Shown: in pieces, positions 27,153-36,152 of the stretch
Numbering within the stretch: the first letter of the stretch is position 1
Layout: each line of letters starts with the position of its first letter
Source: JASHPR01 sp963778075
GTDB lineage: Bacteria; Actinomycetota; Actinomycetes; Streptosporangiales; Streptosporangiaceae
Direction of reading: 5' to 3'
DNA length: 64,000 nucleotides
NCBI GenBank assembly: GCA_963778075.1
Contig: CAVZTJ010000012.1
Coordinates: forward strand, 248,001 to 312,000
The notes under the pieces: generated by a model
What the model saw: only the letters and a program-made list of their open reading frames with translations
What the model was told of the DNA's origin: nothing
Database searches by the model: none
Program-made: the position numbers and the translations under genes

Positions 27153-30013
27153 ATGCGCGCCGTGAGCCTGGCCGGTGCGCTCGTCGGCCGCGACAGCGAG
27201 CTGGCGACGCTGGCCGGGCTGGTGAAAGATGCGGCCGCCGGTCAGGGCGGTTCGGTGCTAGTCGAGGGTGAGCCGGGAATCGGCAAGTCCTCGCTGGTCC
27301 GGGAGGCCCTGACCGATGCGGCCGATGTTGGCTGCCAGGTGTTCTGGGGCGCTGGTGACGAGCTAAGCCAGGCGCTGCCGCTGTCTCCGCTGATCGAGGC
27401 ATTAGGCGTACGCCGGCCCTCGGTCAATCCGCGGCGGAACACGATTCTCGGACTGCTGCGCGGCGAGGTTGCGGCCGAGCGCGGCATCGATGTGTCGGCG
27501 GCGTTGGCCGAACAGTTGCTGGCGCTGGTCGCCGAGCAGTGTGCCGTGCAGCCGACGCTTCTGGTCATCGACGATCTTCAGTGGGCCGACCAGGCCAGCA
27601 TCACGCTGTTCGGGCGGCTGGCGAGGTTGACGCGGCAGCTGCCCTTGCTGCTGGTCGGGATGATGCGCCCGGTGCCGCAGCGAGACGATCTGCTGGCGCT
27701 GCGGCGGGTGGCGGGTGACGCAACACGGCTGCGACTCACTGGGCTGACCGGGGCGGCGGTAGCCGAGCTTGTGGCCAGCCTGGTCGGCGGCATGCCGGAT
27801 GAGAGGCTGCTGCAGCTCGCAGGCGACGCGGCGGGCAACCCGCTCTACGTCACCGAGCTGGTCGCCGCGCTCACGCGGAGCTCGAGCGTGACCATCACCG
27901 GCGCAGGAGACGCGGAGTTGACGACTGGCTCCGCCCCGATTTCGCTGTCCGCGGCCATAGCCGACCGCCTTGGCTTTGTTCCCGGTCCGGTGCGCGGGGT
28001 GCTGCGGGCCGCTGCCCTGCTCGGCGTGGACTTTGTCGTGCCGGATCTGGCGATCGTTCTTAACCGCAGTGTGGCCGACCTGGTCGGCGCCCTGGACGAG
28101 GCACGCGCCGCGGGCGTGCTGGCCGAGTCCAGCGGCGGCATGGCGTTCCGGCATCCGCTCATCCGCGCGGCGCTGTACGAGGAGATGCCAGCGCCGGTGC
28201 GCGCCGCGTGGCACCGTGACGCCGGGCGGGCCCTTGCTGAGGTCGGCGCGCCCGCGGACCGGGTGGCTCGGCAGTTGCTGCGCGCGGTTCGCGGGGACGG
28301 CACGGCCGGGCCGATGGATGAGTGGATGCTCAGCTGGCTGGCTGGCACCGCGGACCTGCTGGTCGGTCAGGCGCCTCAGGTGGCGGCGGAACTCCTCCGC
28401 GAAGCGGTGGCGGGTGGCGCTGTTGGCTCGGTCCACTACGACCGCCTGGTGAGCAGGCTCGCCGACGCCCTCTACCGGGTCTGTGACATAGCCGGGGCCG
28501 AGCAGGTGGCCAGCCAGGCGCTGGCGCATGTCGTCGATCCCGACGTGCTCATTGACCTGCACTGGACGCTCGCACAGTGCCGTATCCGCAGTGGGCAGCC
28601 TGAGGAGTCGCTGGCCACGCTGAACCGGGCCCTGGATGCGCCCGGTGTCTCGGTCCGCCACCGGGCACGGCTGCTCGTGCTCGGCGCGCGGACGCGCAGC
28701 AGCAACGGAGAGATGGAAAAGGCTGGCCAGCTAGCCACGACCGCGCTTGAGGCGGCAACGGAGGCACGTGACAACTGGGCAACCGCCTGGGCCCTGCACG
28801 TGCTGACGATCGTAACGACCATGCAGGGCCAGCCGGCCGACGCGCTTCCGCTATTCGACCGCGCGCTGACCGTGACCGAGGCCGATCCAGCCCTGACCGA
28901 CCTGCGGCTGCTGCTGCAGATCAACAAGACTGTGAGCCTGGCCGCCCTGGACCGGTATGAGGAAGCGTTTGCCGCTGGCCACCCGGCCCGTGAGCTCGCG
29001 ACCCGGGTCGGCAACGTCGTCCGGCTTGCCCAAGCGCAGAGCGCGCTGGGCCAGCTGTACTTCGACACCGGGCGCTGGGATGACGCGCTGGCCGGGGCGG
29101 ACGTCGTCTACGAGGGCCTGATGGAGCCCGCGGCGGCATGCAGCGACCTCGGTATCGCCGCCGTGATCTGCTTCCATCGCGGCGATCTCGCCGCGGCGCG
29201 CGGTCACCTCGCTGCCGCCGAAGCACGCGTCAGGCAGATCGGGAACCGGGTCCTCGGCCCGCTGGCGCTCGCCCGCAGCCTCGACCACGAGCAAGCCGAC
29301 GCGTTGCCCGAGGCACTCGCCACGCTGACCGCCGGTTTTTCCGAGAACAGCGAGCAACTCGAGGAGATCGAGCAACTCGAGGAGATCGAGGAGATCGAGG
29401 ACCTGCTCGCCGACGGCGTCCGCCTCGCCATGCAGACCGGTGACCCGGGCATCGCGCAGGCCCTCGCTGGTCACGCCGCGACCCTGGCCGCTGGATCGCA
29501 GGTCCCGCACCGGGAGGCGAACGCGCTCCATTGCCGTGGCCTGCTGGACCACGACGCCACCCAGCTGCTAGCCGCTGCCGATCGCTACGAGCAGGCCGGC
29601 GGCCGTTGCTCAGGGCTCAGGCCCTGGAGGCGGCGGCCGGGGAGTTCATCCGCTCCGGCGACCGTACGCAGGCCCGGACGGCATTCACCCGTGCGGTGGA
29701 GGTCTACGGCTCGCTCGATGCCGCCGCGGACGTGGCCAGGCTCCAGGCGGGCTTCCGGGCGCACGGTATCCGCCGCGGGCCGCACGCCAAGCACCGTCAG
29801 GCGCGGAGCGGCTGGGACAGCCTCACGCCGACCGAAACCAAGATCGCCGCGCTGGTGGAGGCGGGGCTGTCAAACCCCGAGATCGCTGCCAAGCTGCTGC
29901 TGTCCCGGCGGACGATCGCGACCCATGTCTCGCACATCCTGAAGAAGCTCGACGTTCATTCGCGCACAGACATCGCCCGCGAGGCGGCCTTGCGCACCAT
30001 TGCGCCGAGGTGA
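27153..30013 (+). pseudogene. LuxR-family AAA (LAL) regulator, frameshifted before the DNA-binding domain
   Basis: The start ATG 27153 gives MRAVSLAGALVGRD. The N-terminal AAA/NTPase has GEPGIGKSS (Walker A) and LLVIDDLQWAD (Walker B); a long helical TPR-like middle follows. Near 29600 the frame shifts. The expected continuation (RPLLRAQALEAAAGEFIRSG) and the LuxR helix-turn-helix (LTPTETKIAALVEAGLSNPE, SRRTIATHVSHILKKLDVH) lie one frame away and end at 30013. One missing base in a GGCGGCCG stretch explains it. As written, translation ends at 29942 without the DNA-binding domain. LAL proteins are large activators of secondary metabolism or sugar genes. It may be a true pseudogene or a sequencing error. 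Confidence 0.85.
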
Positions 30014-30256
30014 CTGGGTCAGGAACACCACGGCGACGTTCCGCGGAGCGGCTGGTATAGCCTCACGCCCAGCGAAACCAGGATCGCCGCGCTGCTGGCG
30101 GCAGGGCTGTCGAACCCAGAGATCGCCGCCAAGCTGTTGCTGTCCCGGCGGACGATCGCGACGCATGTCTCGCGCATCCTGACGAAGCCCGACGTTCATT
30201 CGCGCACAGACATCGCCCGCGAGGCAGCCTCGCGCACAACTGCGCCGAGGTGACTG
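29803..30256 (+). repeat. Tandem duplication of the LuxR HTH-coding tail (240-bp offset)
   Basis: Copy 1 (29803-30016) and copy 2 (30043-30256) align without gaps at an exact 240-bp offset, with scattered substitutions, from GCGGAGCGGCTGG to TGCGCCGAGGTGACTG. They are separated by about 26 nt of unique sequence. Confidence 0.9.
30043..30253 (+). pseudogene. Orphan second LuxR helix-turn-helix copy
   Basis: This second copy of the duplicated tail encodes another LuxR DNA-binding domain (SLTPSETRIAALLAAGLSNP, SRRTIATHVSRILTKPDVHS) in the same frame as the first. It lies after that copy's TGA at 30011-30013 and has no start of its own. The Pro in TKPDVH, where the first copy has KKLDVH, breaks a conserved hydrophobic position, so it is probably drifting. 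Confidence 0.75.
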
Positions 30257-30284
30257 CCGCGCGGTAATGGGCTGGCGCGCAGGC

Positions 30285-30330
30285 GGGCCCGGTGAATCGC
30301 CGCAGGGGGGGTAGACGATTCACCGGGCCC
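30285..30330. terminator. Perfect 15-bp hairpin terminator
   Basis: GGGCCCGGTGAATCG (30285-30299) and its exact reverse complement (30316-30330) enclose a 16-nt loop. The stem contains the stop codon of the minus-strand ATPase gene. It lies between convergent genes and can stop transcription from both sides. Confidence 0.8.
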
Positions 30331-30778
30331 AGGCGTGATGGACGCGAGGGCTGCTGCCGCCGTCAAGGTCGTCCTCGAACGCGAGCGTGAAGTACACGGC
30401 CTTGCCGGTGGCGGTCGGATGGAAACCCCAGTCGGTCGCGAGCCTGGAGACCAGCAGCAAGCCTCGCCCCGCTTCGGCGTCGACGGGCGTGTTCACCGGC
30501 ATCGGCACGCGGCGCGACGAGTCGTGCACGTCGACGCGCAGCTGGCCGCACACGCAGGTGATCGTGAGCGTGATGGTCCCGCCGGTCTCGTGCCTCAGCG
30601 CATTGGTCACCAGCTCGCTGGTGAGCAGCACCGCGGTGTCCACGTCGACCGGTACGTCCCAGGCGCGGATAGCCGCCCGGACCTGGCTGCGGGCATCGCC
30701 CGCCGCGGCCGGTCCCGCGGCCAGCGAGATCCGGCGGGGGCGCTGCACGGTCGGGCGCATGGGCGCCATCGTGTCCAT
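30320..30778 (-). CDS. RsbW-like ATP-binding protein (HATPase_c, anti-sigma type)
   Basis: The product has 152 residues. The GHKL ATPase fold shows in LLTSELVTNALRHETGG (N box), VDVHDSSRRVP (G1-like) and AGRGLLLVSRLATDWGF (G2). These small serine-kinase-type proteins are numerous in multicellular actinobacteria and typically phosphorylate anti-anti-sigma factors or bind sigma factors. No partner gene is adjacent. The last residues run into the terminator hairpin. Confidence 0.88.
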   Translation of the reverse strand: MDTMAPMRPTVQRPRRISLAAGPAAAGDARSQVRAAIRAWDVPVDVDTAVLLTSELVTNALRHETGGTITLTITCVCGQLRVDVHDSSRRVPMPVNTPVDAEAGRGLLLVSRLATDWGFHPTATGKAVYFTLAFEDDLDGGSSPRVHHAWAR

Positions 30779-30986
30779 CTGTCTTCCTTGCCGAGCCGTT
30801 TGGTCTGCTCTGGGGAGCGCGGGGGGGTGCCTGTTTCACGACAAATACTGCTGCAATTTGCATTGAGAGACATCGGTCAGCTGACCGATCTTTGAATGCG
30901 CAGTCCACGATGGGTGAGCGCAGGCATGCCGTGAGCGGCAGGCCCGGGCAATTGCGTGGACGGGGTGGTCAGCCCCGCCGCCACCG

Positions 30987-32264
30987 CTACCGGTGGTGCG
31001 CGGCCAGGTGCGCCCCGAGGACGTCGTAACCGAAGTCGGCCTCTGGGTCACGCCATACCGAGTGGGCGTGGTTCGCGTGGCGCTGCGTGTTGTCGTACTC
31101 GATGAGCAGCCGGGGACCCTGGAGCCGGTAGTAGAGCGGCTGACCCGGATCGGTGGGCCCGGCCCAGGCCAGGTGGACCCCGTCGAGCACGGCGTCGCCG
31201 GAGTAGTCCACCTGCGGTGACAGCCCGTCGGGCACCCGTTCGGTGTACGTGGCCAGCAGCGAGCGCAGCAGTTCACGCTGGCCGGCGTCGAGGTCACTGG
31301 CGGGCAGGCCCTTGGGGTGGGTGGTCAGCGCGAGCTTGGCGTAGTCGCCGGCGCCATAGCCGTTGGCCCGCTCTGCGTCGGCGTCCGTCCGGGCTATCCG
31401 CTCGGCGAGCTCCGGCTCGGTGAACGCCCTGCGCCACACGTCGCGCAGGTACAGCATCCGGTCGCCGTCGGCGAGACGCGACCGGTTGCCGCCGACGATG
31501 TCCGCCGGAGCGCGGTCAAGCAGGATCGCGCGGCCGGCCTGCCCGGGGTCGAGCGACCGGACAAGCTCGCGCGCAAGGTCCTCGGCTCCGGCCAGCGGGC
31601 GCAGCGGCGGGGGGCCGAGCAGCGGCGAGACCGCGGGGTCCGCACCGAGGAAACATGGTGTAGTCGACCGGACCACGCCGTCGACGATGAGGTTGTTCAG
31701 CGAGACGTGGTGGCCGCCGAACCGCCAGCCCCACGAGCCCGAGCCGCCGGGCTCGCCGAACACCCGCAGGTAGTACATGCCGGGATCGCGACCCCGTTCC
31801 CGGCCCCAGTTGACGGACCAGCCCTCGACCATGTCGAGCACGTTGTCCAGACCGATGATCGTGGCCACCGTGACGTACCCGGCGGTGGACAGTCCCGAGG
31901 CCACAAGCTGGTGAGCCAGCCGCTGCTGGGCCGGCCGCTGCTCGCCGAGGGTCAGGCCGCCGTGATCGGTGGGGGTGTAGAACCAGCGCCTGCGCTCGGC
32001 ATCCGCCTCGGCGTCCGCACTCGGCACGCTTCCGCTGGCCACCGCACGCTGCCCGGCCTCGAGCGAGTCGAGCCAGGCGGCTGCGGCGCTGGCCATCCGG
32101 GCCGCAACCTCCCGGGCTGCCGTCTCCTGGGCTGCCGTCTCCTGGGCTGCCGTCTCCCGGGCTGCGGTCTCCCGGGCTGCGGTCTCCCGGGCTGCGGCGT
32201 CTCGGCCTGCTGCCGTCTCCCCGGCTGCGGCGTCTCGGCCTGCTGCCGCTCCCGTCGTGTCCAC
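30987..32264 (-). CDS. DUF3500 domain protein with AARET-repeat N-terminus
   Basis: The product has 425 residues from GTG 32264, directly behind GGGGAGGAGG, a strong ribosome site; a GTG at 32297 lacks one. Residues ~1-55 are a repeat region of the form (A)A(R/Q)ET. The rest is DUF3500: RRWFYTPTDHGGLTLG, GLDNVLDMVEGW, YYLRVFGEPGG, WGWRFGGHHVSLN, DYAKLALTTHPKGLP. This family often occurs in catabolic clusters; its chemistry is not established. His and Asp/Glu residues in the GGHH region could bind a metal (inference). Confidence 0.85.
   Translation of the reverse strand: MDTTGAAAGRDAAAGETAAGRDAAARETAARETAARETAAQETAAQETAAREVAARMASAAAAWLDSLEAGQRAVASGSVPSADAEADAERRRWFYTPTDHGGLTLGEQRPAQQRLAHQLVASGLSTAGYVTVATIIGLDNVLDMVEGWSVNWGRERGRDPGMYYLRVFGEPGGSGSWGWRFGGHHVSLNNLIVDGVVRSTTPCFLGADPAVSPLLGPPPLRPLAGAEDLARELVRSLDPGQAGRAILLDRAPADIVGGNRSRLADGDRMLYLRDVWRRAFTEPELAERIARTDADAERANGYGAGDYAKLALTTHPKGLPASDLDAGQRELLRSLLATYTERVPDGLSPQVDYSGDAVLDGVHLAWAGPTDPGQPLYYRLQGPRLLIEYDNTQRHANHAHSVWRDPEADFGYDVLGAHLAAHHR
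32114..32188. repeat. 15-bp minisatellite (five units) encoding AARET
   Basis: Five tandem copies of GGGCTGCCGTCTCCT (minor variants) run from 32114 to 32188, and degenerate copies continue to about 32255. On the minus strand they encode (T)AARE/AAQE repeats at the N-terminus of the DUF3500 protein. The unit length keeps the frame, so copy number could vary without breaking the gene. Confidence 0.85.
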
Positions 32265-32384
32265 GCGGCCCTCCTCCCCGAGGTTTCCGGCCCTCACACG
32301 GGCCGGCCGGCGCGTCTTATCCCAGTCTCTCTGCCGGGGCCGCTGCCGCGCCAGCCCGGTACGGCCTGCACCGCTGCACCGGGC

Positions 32385-33455
32385 TCAGGCGGGCGGAGGT
32401 GCCGTGCTGTCCCTGACCACGAGCGAGGTAGACAGCTCGACGTGGTGCGCCTGTGCCGTACCGGACTCGCCCGACCGCAGCATCCGGAACGCGGTGGCGG
32501 CCATGGCGGCCAGTGGCTGCCTGATCGTGGTCAGCGGCGGCGCCGCCCAGGCGGCGACCGGCACGTCGTCGAAGCCGACCACGCTGAGGTCCTCAGGTGC
32601 CCGCAGCCCGAGGTCCCTGAGCGCTTGCAATACGCCGAACGCCTGCGCGTCGTTGGCCGCCACGATCGCGGTCGGCCGCTCGGCCAGGCTCAGTAGCGGA
32701 GTAGCCTGCCGTCTGCCACCGTGCACCGAGAACTCTTCGTGACTGACCAGCCTCTCGTCCACGGCCAGCCCGGCTTCGAGCATGGCCGAGCGGTAGCCGT
32801 CGACCCGTGCCTGGCTGGACCACAGGCTGGGCAGGCCCCCGATGACGGCGATCCGGCGGTGGCCGAGCTCGATGAGATGACGGGTGGCGGTGAGGCCGCC
32901 CTGCCAGTTGGTCGTGCCGACCGACCTGACATCTGGGCCTGGCTCCGTCGCCGGGTCGATGACCACGACGGGGATCCCGGCCGCGGCGAGCCGCTGTAGC
33001 TCCGTGCCGCGCGGCAGGTGCACGACGCTCAGCGCGCCGTGCGTGCCCCGGACCGTGGCCAGGTCCAGCCAGCGATCAAACTCCTCGGCCGAATCCACCG
33101 GGGTGACGACGACGCTGTGCCCGGCTTCGGCGGCGGCCGCCACGGTGCCGTGGATCAGCTGCTCGGTCCACGGGTCGTGCTGGGTCATCGCTGGCTGACC
33201 CTTGCCGAGGCCGAGGAGCAGGTCGACGACCCCGAAGTCCAGCCTGGCTCCTGGCTGGTATCCGTGCTGCCGCAGCAGCAGGCCGATCCGCTCTCGGGTG
33301 GCCGGCGCAACGTCTGTCCGCCCGTTGAGCACCTTGGACACGGTTGACACCGAAACGCCGGCCGCGGCGGCAATGCTGGTTAGCGAGCGGGCTGTCGCCC
33401 GAACACCCGAGGCCGGCTCCCGTAGCACGGTCGGCCGGGTGGGCTTCCTCGGCAC
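32385..33455 (-). CDS. LacI-family transcriptional regulator
   Basis: The product has 356 residues. The LacI helix-turn-helix is SLTSIAAAAGVSVSTVSKVL with the hinge NGRTDVAPATRERI, at about residues 25-80 after a basic extension. The periplasmic-binding-like domain follows (IPVVVIDPA, RRIAVIGGLPSLWSSQARVDG, AIVAANDAQAFGVLQALRDL, VVGFDDVPVA). It probably represses the divergent genes starting at 33595 and perhaps itself. Two CG-centred palindromes in the gap fit LacI-type operators. The effector is likely a sugar or small catabolite; it cannot be named. Confidence 0.93.
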   Translation of the reverse strand: MPRKPTRPTVLREPASGVRATARSLTSIAAAAGVSVSTVSKVLNGRTDVAPATRERIGLLLRQHGYQPGARLDFGVVDLLLGLGKGQPAMTQHDPWTEQLIHGTVAAAAEAGHSVVVTPVDSAEEFDRWLDLATVRGTHGALSVVHLPRGTELQRLAAAGIPVVVIDPATEPGPDVRSVGTTNWQGGLTATRHLIELGHRRIAVIGGLPSLWSSQARVDGYRSAMLEAGLAVDERLVSHEEFSVHGGRRQATPLLSLAERPTAIVAANDAQAFGVLQALRDLGLRAPEDLSVVGFDDVPVAAWAAPPLTTIRQPLAAMAATAFRMLRSGESGTAQAHHVELSTSLVVRDSTAPPPA

Positions 33456-33489
33456 TCTCCGCCTCCCCGCGGCGCCATCGGCGCACCAG

Positions 33490-33503
33490 TCTTTTCGAAA
33501 AGA
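33490..33503. promoter_or_regulatory. LacI-type operator 1
   Basis: A perfect 14-bp palindrome, TCTTTTCGAAAAGA, with the central CG typical of LacI-family operators. It lies 35 nt upstream of the lacI-like gene start and 19 nt upstream of the -35 box. Confidence 0.7.
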
Positions 33504-33521
33504 TAGCAGCCAGAAACTGCT

Positions 33522-33550
33522 TTGACACAGGCCAAAAGGCGAGCAACACT
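33522..33550 (+). promoter_or_regulatory. Promoter for the 33595 ORF/oxidoreductase genes
   Basis: A consensus -35 TTGACA (33522-33527) and a weak -10 AACACT (33545-33550) with a 17-nt spacer. The promoter lies between two operator-like palindromes, as expected for LacI repression. Confidence 0.5.
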
Positions 33551-33563
33551 GATGATGCAGCGG

Positions 33564-33583
33564 GATAGTTTCGAAAAGCTATC
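33564..33583. promoter_or_regulatory. LacI-type operator 2
   Basis: GATAGTTTCGAAAAGCTATC is an imperfect 20-bp palindrome sharing the TTTCGAAA core with operator 1. The centres are about 77 bp apart, near seven helical turns, so looping is possible. It overlaps the expected transcription start region. Confidence 0.65.
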
Positions 33584-33594
33584 GGGAGGAAGTC

Positions 33595-33819
33595 ATGTAC
33601 TTCTCGTGCATGATGCTGCGCAATCTTGCGCCGCAGCCCATGTCAGCTGCAGAGCAGCGGGCGGCCGACGAGCAGCTTGGCCAGCTGGCCGCCGCGGTCA
33701 CCCGGACCACGCGATGCATCGCCGAGCGAGCGCATGCCGCCGCCGCCCTGCCTGCCCGGAGTCGCCACCAGGCCCGGACCCTTCGAAATCCGGGCCGGAG
33801 CGGTCGCCAGGCGTGGTAA
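33595..33819 (+). CDS. Small hypothetical protein in LacI-controlled unit
   Basis: A 74-residue frame whose ATG has a very good ribosome site (GGGAGGAAGTC). It starts MYFSCMMLRNLAP, then a helical stretch (EQRAADEQLGQLAAAVTR) and a basic tail. No family was recognised. It ends 33 nt before the oxidoreductase gene. It could be a short protein or a leader; ribosome-site strength is the main argument. Confidence 0.5.
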   Translation: MYFSCMMLRNLAPQPMSAAEQRAADEQLGQLAAAVTRTTRCIAERAHAAAALPARSRHQARTLRNPGRSGRQAW

Positions 33820-33852
33820 GCCCGGGCAAGGCCGCGCTGCCTGGGGGATGAT

Positions 33853-35025
33853 GTGATGCCAGTGGACGCGGACGTGCTCGTCATCGGCGGGGGCGCCATC
33901 GGGGCGTCGGTTGGCTACTTCATAAAGCTGCTCGACCCCGCCGCCGAGGTCACCGTCGTGGAGCGCGACCCGGCATACACGATGGCCTCGACGCCGCGGG
34001 CGTCCGGGGGCGTCCGCCGGCTGTTCTCCCTGCCGGAGAACATCGAGCTGTCCGCGTACAGCATCGGGTTCTTTGCGGACTTTCCCGCGGCGATGGCCGT
34101 CGACGGCGTGCCGGCGGACATCGGGTGGCGCAAGAACGGCTACCTGTTCATCGCCCCCCGGTCAGGGCTCGGCGTGCTGCGCCGGAACTTCGACCTGCAG
34201 CAGCAACGCGGCTGCCGGGTCGTCTGGCTCGCCCCCGACGAACTCGCCGGCCGGTTTCCCTCGATGAACGTCGCCGACCTCGGCGGCGCCGTCTTCTCGC
34301 CGGACGACGGCTGGCTGGACCCGTACAGCGTCCTGATGGGCTTGAAGAACAAGGCGCGGTCGATGGGAGCGCGGTTCGTCGCCGATGAGGTCACCGGGCT
34401 CGTCCGCCAGGGCCACTGCGTCAGCGCGGTGCGGCTGGCCTCCGGCGGGCTAGCCAAGGCGGCACACGTGGTGAATGCCGCCGGGGCATGGGCAAAAGAG
34501 ATCTGCGCCATGATCGATGTGCCGGTGCCCATCGAGCCGATGCGCCGCTACGAGCACTACTTCGAGTGCCAGGACCCGATCGAGCCGCTCCCTTACCTCA
34601 AGGACATGGCGCGGCTCGCGTTCCGCCCCGAAGGAGCAGGCTACTCGGGCGGAGTGCCGAGCCTGGACGAACCGCGGGGCTACGCATTCGGCGTCGACAA
34701 CGGCTACTTCGAGCGCGCCGTCTGGCCCGCGCTCGCGCACCGGTTCCCGAAGTTCGAGCGGACCCGCTGCCTGCGCACCCTGCCGGGCCTGTACGACCAG
34801 AACGACTTCGACGGCAACGCGATCATCGGTCCCGGAGCAGGCGGGCTGGGCAACTTCCACATGCTCGCCGGGTTCTCCGGCCACGGCCTCATGCACGCGC
34901 CCGGCTGCGGCCGGGCCATGGCCGAGCTCCTCCTCACTGGCAGCTACCAGACCATCGACCTCGCCCGTTTCGGCTGGCAGCGGCTGGCGGACGGCACGCC
35001 ACTGCGCGAGCAGGGCATCCTCTGA
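33853..35025 (+). CDS. FAD-dependent oxidoreductase (DAO family)
   Basis: The product has ~390 residues, from GTG 33853 or the adjacent ATG 33856 behind GGGGG. The FAD-binding Rossmann motif is VLVIGGGAIGASVGYF at the start. Then ERDPAYTMASTPRASGGVRR, a feature of sarcosine/glycine-oxidase-like DAO enzymes, and near the C-terminus a second FAD region (NFHMLAGFSGHGLMHAPGCG). It should oxidise an amine or hydroxy-acid in the cytoplasm. Likely induced when the LacI-type repressor leaves its operators. The substrate is unknown. Confidence 0.9.
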   Translation: MMPVDADVLVIGGGAIGASVGYFIKLLDPAAEVTVVERDPAYTMASTPRASGGVRRLFSLPENIELSAYSIGFFADFPAAMAVDGVPADIGWRKNGYLFIAPRSGLGVLRRNFDLQQQRGCRVVWLAPDELAGRFPSMNVADLGGAVFSPDDGWLDPYSVLMGLKNKARSMGARFVADEVTGLVRQGHCVSAVRLASGGLAKAAHVVNAAGAWAKEICAMIDVPVPIEPMRRYEHYFECQDPIEPLPYLKDMARLAFRPEGAGYSGGVPSLDEPRGYAFGVDNGYFERAVWPALAHRFPKFERTRCLRTLPGLYDQNDFDGNAIIGPGAGGLGNFHMLAGFSGHGLMHAPGCGRAMAELLLTGSYQTIDLARFGWQRLADGTPLREQGIL

Positions 35026-35050
35026 GTACTCGGCCCGGACCGCCAGCGGG

Positions 35051-35821
35051 TCATACGTGGCACAGCAGCCCGCCGTCGACCACCAGCGTCTGCCCGGTGA
35101 TGTAGGACGCGTCCGAGGACGCGAGGAACGCGACCGCGGCGGCCATCTCCTCCGGCTCGCCCTGCCGGCGCAGCGGGACTGTCCTGTCGATCAGCGCCTG
35201 GATGTCCTCGTCCGACATCCGGTCGTGCTCGAACTGCGGGTCGTTGAACCCGGTGTCGACCCAGCCGGGGCACACGCAGTTCACCCGGATGCCCGCCGGG
35301 GCGAGGTCGATGGCGAGCGACCGGGTCATGTTCACGACCGCCGCCTTGGAGGCGGTGTAGGCGGTCAGCGCGGGCTCGCCGAACAGGCCGCTGATCGATC
35401 CGGTGGTCACGATCGCACCGCCGCCGGCGGCCCGCATCACCGGCACGATCTCCCTGACCACCAGGTACATGCCGGTGACGTTGACCGACAGGATGCGGGA
35501 CCACTCGTCGAGGTCGGTCTCCAGCACGGTTCCGGCCCGCAGCCGCCCCGCGTTCGCGTGCAGCACGTCGATCGTCTTCAGGTCGGCGGCGATGCGCTGC
35601 ACGGCAGCGGCCACCGCGCCGGGGTCGGTGACGTCGCAGTTGTAGTAGTGGCCCGTGCCGCCAGCGCGGCCGCACTCGGCCGCCACCTCTTCGCCTTCGC
35701 CGTCGCGGACGTCGAGGACGGCGACGTTCGCACCCTCGGAGGCGAAACGCAGCGCGGTGGCACGGCCGATGCCGTGCGCACCGCCGGTGACGGCGACCAC
35801 CTTGCCGGGAAACCTGTTCAC
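35051..35821 (-). CDS. Short-chain dehydrogenase/reductase
   Basis: The product has 256 residues with a classical SDR NAD(P)-binding motif TGGAHGIG, Asp in VLDVRDG (suggesting NAD preference), catalytic Ser in TGSISG and the YTASK active site (Tyr-x3-Lys). It ends GQTLVVDGGLLCHV, typical of the family. Start GTG 35821 behind GGAGGAGGAG. It converges with the oxidoreductase gene 25 nt away. The region's content points to alcohol or sugar oxidation in catabolism. Confidence 0.92.
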   Translation of the reverse strand: MNRFPGKVVAVTGGAHGIGRATALRFASEGANVAVLDVRDGEGEEVAAECGRAGGTGHYYNCDVTDPGAVAAAVQRIAADLKTIDVLHANAGRLRAGTVLETDLDEWSRILSVNVTGMYLVVREIVPVMRAAGGGAIVTTGSISGLFGEPALTAYTASKAAVVNMTRSLAIDLAPAGIRVNCVCPGWVDTGFNDPQFEHDRMSDEDIQALIDRTVPLRRQGEPEEMAAAVAFLASSDASYITGQTLVVDGGLLCHV

Positions 35822-36152
35822 GGTCTCCTCCTCCAGGCTCGATATCAGCGGCTATGGCGTTCAAATTGGTCTAAAGGTTTAACTTCTGGCCGTCTAACCA
35901 CCATAGTGAACGCCCCTCACCCTGCATCCCTGACCCGATGAACCCGTCGTCAAAGCGACGGCGGCAGGAGAGGAAGTGGTCTCGTTGGCTACAAGTGCCC
36001 CGGCCGCACAGCATGTGGGGCTCAAGGAGAACGAGACGCGGAGGCAGTCGGACCGGATGGGAGACACCGACGAGGAAGAGTCCGCCGGCCAGCAGGAGAC
36101 CGAACCAGCGGGCTAAATTTAGGGCAACTCTATTTTCAGCCGGACAGGGATC
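35822..36152. other. Divergent gap between SDR and TetR genes, with operator-like palindrome
   Basis: 331 nt without a gene. A perfect 10-bp palindrome CTAAATTTAG (36113-36122) lies 30 nt before the TetR start, where auto-repressing TetR operators usually are. A second AT-rich patch at 35855-35905, about 35-85 nt from the SDR start, may hold the SDR promoter. No other structure was seen. Confidence 0.4.

Noticed and set aside
29590..29620. Programmed frameshift in the LuxR/AAA gene
   Set aside because: No slippery heptamer or downstream structure was evident; a simple one-base loss explains it.
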